Shown here in pieces: positions 29,501 through 34,943 of a stretch of 64,000 nucleotides of DNA. Source of the DNA: JANSWP01 sp041941305 (GTDB lineage: Bacteria > Bacteroidota > Bacteroidia > Chitinophagales > Saprospiraceae). The stretch lies in assembly GCA_041941305.1 (NCBI GenBank), contig JBGTQJ010000001.1, forward strand, positions 325,261-389,260, in the 5' to 3' direction. The notes under the pieces are model-generated. The model had not been told where the DNA came from and searched no databases. It saw nothing but the letters and a program-made list of their open reading frames with translations. Made by a program: the position numbers and the translations under genes. Each line of letters opens with the position of its first letter. The first letter of the stretch is position 1.

Positions 29501-31029
29501 TCCATTTTCTCAAAAGGATATGAATTACTTGAAAAAGATTGGATTCCTTTACCAACAAATGCGGGATCTCCAGTAGCCAAATTGATATCAAAAAGGCAAT
29601 CATAAGCACCCTGATTGTCCAATAACCCTTCAACTTTGTAAATGTCTCCTGGAGGTAAATTGGTCAAATCAATATTTTCTGATTCCAAATACCCATGTTT
29701 GAATGGAGCTCCAAAATTGGGATCCCAGGCGTCCTCCCGAACATAGAAATAACGATCATTCCCAAAATTGGCTTCTGATGTTCCTCTGTATGGATTTACA
29801 GGTGAGTGAAAGTATTCCTGGCAGCAATCCCCTTTTGTAAGTTCCGACGATTGAAGGTGCAGGTACCGTTTCCAGTTTTGCATATTTGCCTGGTAAACGG
29901 TAACATCACTGTACAATGGATCTTCAACATTATTTCTATCCTTGTATAAAGGGTCATTTTCCAGCGGAAATTTAAATCCTTCACTTGCATCTATCTGATC
30001 ATAAACATCTTGATATTGAAGGTCTAATTCACTAAAAACTACTCCGAATTCTTTTCCAATAATTTTATTCAGGAAGATATCCTTACAGGCAATGTCCAGT
30101 GGAGATTTATTCTGACCTGGGAAAAAAATGGCTTCTATTTCAGAAAAGTAATGACGATATACTTCGAAGAATTCAAAACAGCCATGGGATTCATATTCCA
30201 AAATAATTTCTCCCGTCGTATTTGGGTGGTATATTCGTTCGCAATACCAGGCTAATGTTTCGGTTTTTGGAACCACCAGGTTACCCAAAGCTTGAGGTGT
30301 TAAGCATTCGTCCTGAATCTGAACCCTTTGATTTGAGGAATTTCTTTGAGAAAAAACCCTTCTGGTCATTTCGTATTGAGTGCCATCATCAGTCACAATT
30401 AACCAGGTGTTATCTGGTCTCAGGCGAGCTTCTAAATATTTTTCAAATCGATGTGGTATAAACACGTAGGCTTGCCCCTCTACTTTTTTTAAAACTAATC
30501 GTCCACTAAACACTCCAGGCACTGAAACCATTGGCGCATACCAGTACAATCGACCTTCTTCTACCGCAGCATCACAATTTTCATTTTCAGAATTATAAAA
30601 GATGGGCGTAAATGGAGGCTGGCTTGTGAAATTTTTATCTCTAATCTGTCGCAATTCCTCCAGGTCATACTTATTGTAATCTTCAGTGCTTACACTAATG
30701 GTAGGCATTTCTAAACTCCAACCCTCCCCATACGGAATTCCGGAAGTATGGGGTAAATTATTCCCTGCAGCGTAGGTGGAAGCATAAGACAAGTTTGCAG
30801 AAAAGCTCATTCCAGAAGGCGTTGTTACAATTCCCAGGTTGTAAGAACTATTATAAGTCCCGGTAAACAGATTGACATCACCACTGTAAGCACCTGCATC
30901 AATCTCAGAAGCCTTTACCTCAGCAGCAGGTGCTCTTCCATTTTCATTGCTTCCCACCAATTGGGCTTTTAGCCCTTGATAAGCCGCAAATAGGTAGAGC
31001 ATCATAAATAGAGAGATTCGTGTTTTCAT
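20578..31029 (-). CDS. giant RHS/YD-repeat protein, candidate polymorphic toxin
   Basis: 3,483 residues with an N-terminal Sec signal (MKTRISLFMMLYLFAAYQGLKA). Residues about 30-1300 are a secreted N-terminal region of the kind found in Bacteroidota RHS proteins. YD/RHS repeats cover about 1340-2220 (e.g. YDYDGYNRMTETRRNG, YNYDNFGRLIQQ, YSYDGNGNLTSD). Four tandem units of about 115 residues (about 2233-2701) and one separate unit (about 3048-3130) carry a recurrent 'FRIRLCDGTE.YLL..E....PG.....Q' pattern. A unique Cys-rich segment and Pro/Gly linker lie between. The RHS core is at about 3163-3270 (DHLGNSRVLY, ETGLDYRGARFYDSDLGRFL, PDGKAP). The last 215 residues are unlike anything I recognise and occupy the toxin-tip position. 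There is no T9SS sorting domain. The frame is intact over 10.4 kb. Confidence 0.9.
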   Translation of the reverse strand: MKTRISLFMMLYLFAAYQGLKAQLVGSNENGRAPAAEVKASEIDAGAYSGDVNLFTGTYNSSYNLGIVTTPSGMSFSANLSYASTYAAGNNLPHTSGIPYGEGWSLEMPTISVSTEDYNKYDLEELRQIRDKNFTSQPPFTPIFYNSENENCDAAVEEGRLYWYAPMVSVPGVFSGRLVLKKVEGQAYVFIPHRFEKYLEARLRPDNTWLIVTDDGTQYEMTRRVFSQRNSSNQRVQIQDECLTPQALGNLVVPKTETLAWYCERIYHPNTTGEIILEYESHGCFEFFEVYRHYFSEIEAIFFPGQNKSPLDIACKDIFLNKIIGKEFGVVFSELDLQYQDVYDQIDASEGFKFPLENDPLYKDRNNVEDPLYSDVTVYQANMQNWKRYLHLQSSELTKGDCCQEYFHSPVNPYRGTSEANFGNDRYFYVREDAWDPNFGAPFKHGYLESENIDLTNLPPGDIYKVEGLLDNQGAYDCLFDINLATGDPAFVGKGIQSFSSNSYPFEKMDAGCYDKTVGESVFSTYQQALKWFSPSGLDNEFENYFVMPNMENDRPLYLQIGPANTDQMMEKIPRDVYAGQSFPNCDLMYPIYPDDPMDENPFSNSQNTPRITSGGAIPQNFGTGAPWLMLRDFYSQVPFYACNGDGETGWWNLENGVGNCTPCDPNQSCGWQYAPWVNEPTRARKTTTSCENGDIFLNNVRIRRFAKRPYMLKTATLRERNQLGNLVEVKELKLNYRLDKVNRVVNERVEDFCWNPIQNPNDKKIKDFSGVTTDERNILLLGSIEQLPVDGSGGSIAENPTSHFDYELSDLGGYGWQPHCEGTVAPQNFILSAINDPIGKLTKIEYFPVPEIIDNPLVSPPSNQGGYSYVISSFQYQARPVRRNITGNGGSFEHTVCLDCLQPGQWAGAICTYESNYCLKPSVCGDIKYGQEKMGLPYSYQVYMVVKGKTVQDRSNQIKEWEYDYLGGTLYFEQTKFQDNFQWDKTFTPKYGISKVVVSGPFPGDEGVGDPGGGSDNKPVVTYTHSVDPLTWGKLLEVESKDANGQLLNKITNQYEAVLAYESPLYKLNNGATDYSEYESTSRPVINGNQVTSDYINAITTWLGGIQFSNHPDFFIEENTYDIPYYYDTRYHDHLSSQGWHKDYYLHSYFIKKTSESEESFDVNGASMSTQTDYVYFDAKYNGTLSSSGSTTAYNNLGFTGNRLSWEPSWQLAATYTSSPDYGPISFQELFYYWDLANVPGQNSFAVLDEIRDNGMRTIPFETRTTTYAAGESPITRSVYSIFSDEWNNNVYLSETVTQVSDVPQGGTQQVLAFTGGVPQYPYDVLVVNSIESRNSFGQVLEELDEKELRTRYTYDPNSALVTSVTIGEGETFALTTDYTYTYGNQIKTATDPNNTELSYDYDGYNRMTETRRNGVLILEVDYSHWNNEVYVCNPWPSCNGGAAPPTPLGSWPYSSFEDRATQNYVKTTHYVTGAKKWAETSYVDPIGRALASLKDNVVLEDNIYDIWDRTILGIKPHTGSEPTINSSFPNAANAEFEYEMAPRGRITRSSKYTLSYTGDHAMYFNNAIVDANSVKTELGDVGRPTSAQDLIQGDKFWRVETIDEDDKMVIEFSNILGQKVAAITNRKENEAVDADKNVGTILRYDAHGNVKMISNAKEQLSTYTHNFLGQLFRQNTVDGGQTLFGYNHSGQMIAQQDGNNVNRVYNYDNFGRLIQQATTSSISAYLENEGAGWVEYDWTFADLLGQLQASVEAGTLEKEWFFNIFDNTQPIHGEVLGYLLTGQTGVLGRLAHGISYDLLGNPIEFKFYSHNVDGFVSWEITQFNAIGLVGDGDFAVMISYPKYNRQGSFITQNVDIIGEGRPIDYQQHYVYDSWNRIKEVYANFKDLEAQGAKAAEYTYDDVKGVVAEKTLFNSGPIVDENGELTGQSCKNIKVDEVLYAYDERFRLTNINSTLFDWTMAYDGTVINNSSQNWNGNINGTIAAYNFPEDKVLNPPDNFFGGTIYGYHYDNLNRLTRADAIVTVYNPAHPLAPTLVGNPDVMGDGHYVYDKIGNFEALSRGNSFYSEDGETMFIDMTHYGYSYGGGNNKLMSVAVSGLVDPACPLTGYTYSYDGNGNLTSDAKKGLNGVTYGRANLPYGLSITNPCDEGGNAVSYLYDINDSRIFKSHSGATEFYLRDATGQELFVYDLTTGAFSYSNFTWYVYGNDRIAKIGSDVPQPEDEDCVPAPECSEGMNIEQEVYFDNLNYITDPNQLIFPTKLFRIKLCDGTEQLLLPEEMANMPGIFVLMQQTDVPNINTEFVIENSSGISVIGLAEILQMRTGALNFYVNGYDPCDTSTWPCPDEFYACNPAISSAQATVVANLQAQGSPNVNDIPIPNTVFRIRLCDATEMYVLLTQWVQIPGAPTILQQIDVNDVAQTFDLTQNGVGPITVGLDVLVNYLLDTENDIVINDYEPCFNDPPVDEPCDPSPPDCTYDESVAQQNGFEELEKVIANAEVGDYSLPTKLFRIRLCSGEEWYVLEEELYLVPGNFVFLQEISINNASDPLTLTLSDGSLITGNFEDFLNYRADGNLEIVGDYEPCEAVDPCFLEEPDCTPEEISAQQQVIADYEAGFATFDPQLMVLSTFLYMVVFCEGTALYLLKEEMDGVNIGNHYISQAIALENLDQEFTVIVDGTLQVLTVQQILLLRASDQEILINGGGCIIKETDTEFVGEFSIQQENWTYAPIPNSPKMTVTYDKVITKNGAPFLIEQETQEVVVNRKNYYTTSRSPTDPCKLFAGGYIHAFKLATDNPSGTLDVDLSPNTVYISHPGIENWVNAQDLYFDPNDPMKFQSAVKVALYYIIDQWGLSVTGGTGGVIYDFEVELFPAPPGHGIRIEFLVYHEPAGPYVNIDPENASFDFYPMNGSFSCVATVEKKNTISSWLATFNPCNEIGIRYADHVVDLNQTEWKTLTPSTPGPFPFSLPADPPVSTVCEAPEEDFTVTCGPPLAVYEDCEYTVCDEDLPLPELPDDCCEPNPPGDGGEGGDTNGGGGGYTDGDPGILQMILPNEMVFKRAELTSYPNNLNEVRLSNGQTLFALDEELETIPDPCGEVIGTIPLPDDDTPLNLTLRVGNQIVNMGNTSLNTIFQLRADNRIMQLGVAATVGPDPTGDPFPTFTFFIKDHLGNSRVLYQNQFEACDEYSVLYVLEHVVDYYPYGKTLREYVYARERFQTTDHERDEETGLDYRGARFYDSDLGRFLSLDPMAVEFPGWSDYNYVLGNPVFLIDPDGKAPLCPECGTIPIPSNAKLNILFPILDFTAMVNGKINSLDGKDQRGLSSLKTPLDNAIQASFDEGFSTYKGTLEDSFFGINDKITVEISHSIIESSLIKIGESQGDLTFSSNFDSGTDESGGNEKGGEDSGFFAKLFDNTKQTVSFSMGSITNLKDQTFFKYKGKIETFVTVRMQRIGPRDAISSTPDHRTFKLESDAEIITTYNLLNEVQNK

Positions 31030-31061
31030 AATTGATATTTTTTAGTTTTTATAATAAATTC

Positions 31062-31091
31062 AAAAAGCGGCTGGGCAAATTTTGCCCAGCC
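31062..31091 (-). terminator. terminator-like hairpin in the RHS leader
   Basis: Read on the minus strand, GGCTGGGCAAA (31091-31081) pairs with TTTGCCCAGCC (31079-31069), followed by GC and TTTTT (31068-31062). It ends 32 bases before the RHS start codon. It could cut down read-through into the gene or act as an attenuator; no switch structure was identified. Confidence 0.6.
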
Positions 31092-31347
31092 TGCGAATAG
31101 AACACAACTCCATTTCCCTAGCGCAGGGGACATGGATGAAAAAGAATTGTTTCAGTAAATTCTAAGAGATGTTTGACCCAAAACTTCATATATGATTCAA
31201 CCGGATAGCGAATCGCGAAGTCTAAATAATAACTATGGTGGATGAGGGTAGAAGCGTCGAGACAATATAGAACGATGAGACAGACCAACTGGAGAGTTAG
31301 TACAATTTTTCATAAATTTGAACTTTAGTTTTACAATAAATTTTTAA

Positions 31348-31378
31348 ACGAAGCCGCCAACGGGTGGCTTCGTTTTTT
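31348..31378 (+). terminator. strong intrinsic terminator with no plus-strand gene upstream
   Basis: ACGAAGCC (31348-31355) pairs with GGCTTCGT (31366-31373), followed by TTTTTT and a second T7 run. No plus-strand gene lies between 31030 and here, so it would end a short untranslated transcript. TAAATTTG at 31314-31321 fits TAnnTTTG. The rest of the 31030-31612 spacer shows no gene; a repeated AAAAGGTAACTT/AAGTTACCTTTT pair lies at about 31465-31554. Confidence 0.6.
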
Positions 31379-31612
31379 ATTTTTTTACTGTTTTAAAGTC
31401 CTGTCTCTCCCTCCAGGGGCGATTAAAAATAATCTGTTGTCTTGTTGTTCGTCTCACCAATTTTAAAAAGGTAACTTGTTATTGTCCTTTTTCTCAAAAA
31501 AAAATTCCAAAAACATTTTTTAAAAAATTTCATCTTCATTTGAAGTTACCTTTTGGAAGGAGATTATACTAAGTAAGTGTTTGGACATAAATAATCTTCT
31601 AAGAGCTATAAA

Positions 31613-32884
31613 ATGAAGTATATCTGCCATCCATACCAATATTCACTTCCTGCTAGTGCTTTGTTTTATGCATTGATAATAGCGGTATTGATGGCAACTT
31701 TTAGTACTGCCATTATCTCACTCTTTTTTCAAAATCGCATTTTCACAAATCAGATTGACCTACAAAAGAAATTGAACAGAAATGCAAACGCTGCATTGAA
31801 TCTGCTAAAAGGAACAGAACAGGAAGTAAGTACAGCTTTTCAAGATCTATATGGAAAAGGCACTGACTCAGTATGGCTATCTAAGTTTCGATGGGGGCTT
31901 CACGAAGTAGTTGCTGTACAAGCTTTCCAACATACTCCAGGAGGAAAAGAGCAGTGTTCCAAAGTTCTATTTTTAGGTTCCAGACCAAAGTCAGGAATAC
32001 AAACTGCTGCGCTTTATTTAGAAGACAATTCAATGCCTTTGAGTCTGGTAGGCAATACGCATATAGTCGGTACAGCTTATTTACCGCTGGCTGGAGTCAA
32101 AAGTGGGAATGTAAATGGAAAAACATTCTATGGAGATGAATTAATATCTGGAGCCCAAAAAACCAGCTCAAAAAATTTACCTCTTATTGATGGTAATGCT
32201 ATTGAGCATTTAAAGAACTTGTCAGGAAAGACTAACACGCACTCTCAACAAAGTTTGCCGGACTCGGTCCGGCATTCTTTTTTTGAAGAACCGCTTTTCT
32301 ATCGAAGTGCTGTTATCCATATCCAAAATCAAATACTTAAGGGGAACATTTGTTTGATTGCAGATAGCCTGATTTATTTCAGCCGTGATGCTATTGTTGA
32401 AGACATTCTGGTTATAGCACCAAAGATTTATTTTGAAGAGGAGTTTGAAGGCAACTTGCAGGCATTCGCAAGTCAAAAATTGGAAATTGGAAATGGGATT
32501 CATCTACACTATCCAAGCATTGCAGGAATCATACAACCTGAATCTTCAGAAATTTTGTCGGTTCTGAAAATCGCTTCCAACTCGATAATTGAGGGTTTGG
32601 TAATATCCATGGATGAAAGCCTTGCGAAGCCCATACCCCTGATAAATATTCAAAAGAACAGTTTGATAATAGGTCAAGTTTACTCCAGTGGCAATCTGGA
32701 TTTGAAAGCAGAGGTACATGGCAATGTTATTACGGCAAAATTTAAATTGCAAACTCCTTCTTCCAACTACGATAATCACTTATTGGATGTAGCTATCCGA
32801 TACGATGAACGATCTGAATTTTTCATCCCTCCCAGTTTTCTGGAAGGAAAGGGAGCACCAGCAATTGTAAAATGGCTTTATTAA
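31613..32884 (+). CDS. PilX/GspK-like minor pilin with beta-helical C-terminal domain
   Basis: 423 residues. A short leader is followed by ALFYALIIAVLMATFSTAI, the hydrophobic spine typical of PilX/GspK minor pilins (no Glu at +5, as in that group). The domain to about residue 215 is unrecognised. Residues about 225-400 consist of short strand repeats (ILKGNICLIADSLIYF, VEDILVIAPKIYFEE, IIEGLVIS, LIIGQVYSSGNLDLK), similar in spacing to polymer-forming bactofilin or polygalacturonase-like beta-helices. First gene of the plus-strand half-operon; it overlaps the next gene by 13 bases, which argues for translational coupling. Possible job: tip of the pseudopilus. Confidence 0.65.
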   Translation: MKYICHPYQYSLPASALFYALIIAVLMATFSTAIISLFFQNRIFTNQIDLQKKLNRNANAALNLLKGTEQEVSTAFQDLYGKGTDSVWLSKFRWGLHEVVAVQAFQHTPGGKEQCSKVLFLGSRPKSGIQTAALYLEDNSMPLSLVGNTHIVGTAYLPLAGVKSGNVNGKTFYGDELISGAQKTSSKNLPLIDGNAIEHLKNLSGKTNTHSQQSLPDSVRHSFFEEPLFYRSAVIHIQNQILKGNICLIADSLIYFSRDAIVEDILVIAPKIYFEEEFEGNLQAFASQKLEIGNGIHLHYPSIAGIIQPESSEILSVLKIASNSIIEGLVISMDESLAKPIPLINIQKNSLIIGQVYSSGNLDLKAEVHGNVITAKFKLQTPSSNYDNHLLDVAIRYDERSEFFIPPSFLEGKGAPAIVKWLY

Positions 32885-33234
32885 ATCAAATGAACAGATC
32901 TCTTCAATCCAGCACACTTGTAGAATCGGTTATTGGGATGGTTATCATCGCCGTTAGTTTTTCTATAGCATTGATGACCCTAGGAACCGTATTGAATAGT
33001 CATAAATCCACAATGAAATTTCGAGTTCAAAAAGTCCTGGATTCAATTATAGCGGATACCCACCGCCAGCAGCGCTATTTTGATGAGTCCATGGTGTTAG
33101 AGGATTTTTTGGTTCAGAAAAAAGTGACGGTACTCCCTCATCAAGAATCACTTTTCCAAATATCATGGGAAGTTTTGGGTATAGATGGAAAACTGATTTG
33201 TGAGCAACGAGAAATAATATTTTTCCATGAATAA
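32872..33234 (+). CDS. minor prepilin-like protein (GspI/PilV-type)
   Basis: 120 residues. N-terminal class III signal: after a short polar leader, STLVESVIGMVIIAVSFSI has Glu at +5 if cleaved between Ser13 and Ser14. The spine is followed by a helix with KVLDSIIADTHRQQ and a small beta domain. An internal Met7 is an alternative start. It overlaps the genes on both sides (13 and 8 bases). The position and size fit a GspI-like minor pseudopilin. Confidence 0.75.
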   Translation: MALLNQMNRSLQSSTLVESVIGMVIIAVSFSIALMTLGTVLNSHKSTMKFRVQKVLDSIIADTHRQQRYFDESMVLEDFLVQKKVTVLPHQESLFQISWEVLGIDGKLICEQREIIFFHE

Positions 33235-33709
33235 TTCTTTAAAAGCTTTCACCGTAATGGAACTATTGGTTGGCATGACGCTGACAGCCATCCTTTTACA
33301 ATTGGGCTTCTATGCTTTTCAATTGGTTCAAAAACAATTTCAACAAAAAAAAAGAATTTCAGAGAAACTGGAGCAAATACAATTTTTTGAATCCTCCCTT
33401 TTTCATGACAAGCTTCAATCCTTTCAAATTGAAGCCAAAGAATTAGAGCTAAATTTTACAAAGGAGCATCATTCTGTAACCTATTCATTCCAGACTGGTT
33501 TTGTTATCCGATATCATTCTGGATTTCCAAATGTCGTAGACACTTTTTGGATTCAAGCTGATATCAAAAACACTTTTTTTCAAAAGGAACCATTATCTCA
33601 TTCATTAATTGACCAATACATCATTGATTTCGAACTTTTTGGACAAGCTTATCAAATCGTTCATTCCAAAAATTACAGCGCTGCGGATTTAATTCAATAT
33701 TTCAAATGA
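33227..33709 (+). CDS. minor prepilin-like protein (GspJ/PilW-type)
   Basis: 160 residues with leader MNNSLKA, then FTVMELLVGMTLTAILLQL, cleaved after Ala7 with Glu at +5. A long amphipathic helix rich in Gln and Lys follows (VQKQFQQKKRISEKLEQ) and then a beta-rich domain. Overlaps the previous gene by eight bases and the next by four (ATGA). Position and size suit GspJ. As in the other pilins of this locus, residue -1 is not Gly. Confidence 0.78.
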   Translation: MNNSLKAFTVMELLVGMTLTAILLQLGFYAFQLVQKQFQQKKRISEKLEQIQFFESSLFHDKLQSFQIEAKELELNFTKEHHSVTYSFQTGFVIRYHSGFPNVVDTFWIQADIKNTFFQKEPLSHSLIDQYIIDFELFGQAYQIVHSKNYSAADLIQYFK

Positions 33710-34863
33710 GTATCAACCTAAATACCTACCAATCACTTAAACAAGCGTCTGATGGCTCCAAATCCATGAAACAGCCATCAGTTATTAATTGGGGTTGGCT
33801 CCATAAAGACATACAGTTCTCTTCCAGGCATTTGAGTATGAAACAAAAGGAAGCTTTCTATTCAGAAATGGAGGTTTTACTTACGGCAGGATTGGATTTG
33901 AAAACTGCCTTGGAATTGGTGGAGGAGGGTTGGTCTAAAGACAATGAAAAACAATGGATTGCTCAAATTAGGCAGACTGTATTAAACGGAAACAATTTAT
34001 CTACAGCATTGGAGCAAACCGGTAAATGCTCCTCATACGAAGTATTTAGTGTTCAAATTTCAGAGGAAAGTGGAAAAATGGCAACCATATTTGGGGAGCT
34101 TGCAAAGCATTTTGCCAAAAACTTGCAGTACAAAAGATTGCTTATTGGTGCACTTTCTTATCCGGCATTGGTCATATTTGTCTCTTTCCTATCTCTACTT
34201 TTTCTCTTGCAGTTTTTGGTACCTCTATTTGGCGATATCTATACCCGATTAGACCAGCAATTACCTACAATAACCCTTGCGATAATTGAACTATCTAGGT
34301 TTGTCCAATTATATGCCGGATATTTTTCAATCCTGATTTTTTGTTTTGGAGCTTATTGTTATCATCAAAAAGACAAAATGTGGTTCCGAATATCGATGGC
34401 TTGGCTGCTAATGAGTATGCCCATATTTGGTAAACTCATTCAAAAAATTTACCTGGCAAGATTTGCTCAGGCACTAGCTTTTTTGTTGAATGCAAAAGTG
34501 CCGCTTTTGCAGGCATTGGGATTGGTCAAAAAAATGGTCAACTTCCAACCTATTGAATCCTCAATCAATATCCTTTATGAGGAAATTCAAAAGGGAAAGT
34601 CATTCTATTCAGAGCTTCAAAAATTTCCTATTTATCCAAAAAGGATGATTGCCCTCGTCAAAGTTGGAGAAGAAGCCAATCAATTAGAAGCCATATTTGC
34701 TAAACTAGCTGCTCAATACAATGATGCCGTAGAACAAGAGACCAAATTGCTGGGAAGCCTGATTGAACCAGTATTAATTGTTTTTTTGGCAATTGTGGTA
34801 GGTTTGGTTTTGGTTTCAATGTATTTGCCCATATTTAAACTGGTGACGAATTTTGGGATTTGA
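33706..34863 (+). CDS. gspF: GspF/PilC inner-membrane platform protein
   Basis: 385 residues with the two-fold T2SSF architecture: domain 1 at about 50-160 (FYSEMEVLLTAGLDLKTALE ... SEESGKMATIFGELAKHF), two membrane helices, then domain 2 at about 255-350 (ARFAQALAFLLNAKVPLLQA ... VKVGEEANQLEAIFAKLA) and the final helix (LIEPVLIVFLAIVVGLVLV). It organises pseudopilus assembly with the ATPase encoded 20 kb away at 12052. Last gene of the plus-strand half-operon; a strong hairpin follows. Confidence 0.92.
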   Translation: MSINLNTYQSLKQASDGSKSMKQPSVINWGWLHKDIQFSSRHLSMKQKEAFYSEMEVLLTAGLDLKTALELVEEGWSKDNEKQWIAQIRQTVLNGNNLSTALEQTGKCSSYEVFSVQISEESGKMATIFGELAKHFAKNLQYKRLLIGALSYPALVIFVSFLSLLFLLQFLVPLFGDIYTRLDQQLPTITLAIIELSRFVQLYAGYFSILIFCFGAYCYHQKDKMWFRISMAWLLMSMPIFGKLIQKIYLARFAQALAFLLNAKVPLLQALGLVKKMVNFQPIESSINILYEEIQKGKSFYSELQKFPIYPKRMIALVKVGEEANQLEAIFAKLAAQYNDAVEQETKLLGSLIEPVLIVFLAIVVGLVLVSMYLPIFKLVTNFGI

Positions 34864-34913
34864 GCGCAAGCGCTCTGGCAAGCTCTCCAGGAGTGGACAA
34901 CTCCTGGAGAGCT
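34862..34913. terminator. hairpins between convergent genes
   Basis: GAGCGC/GCGCTC (34862-34875) is followed by AGCTCTCCAGGAGT (34881-34894) paired perfectly with 34900-34913 over a five-base loop. It sits between the ends of the GspF gene and the convergent T9SS gene. There is no T-run, so termination would be bidirectional and stem-driven at best. Confidence 0.5.
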
Positions 34914-34943
34914 AAGCAAAGCCTTGCTAAGCCGAGCCAGTTT

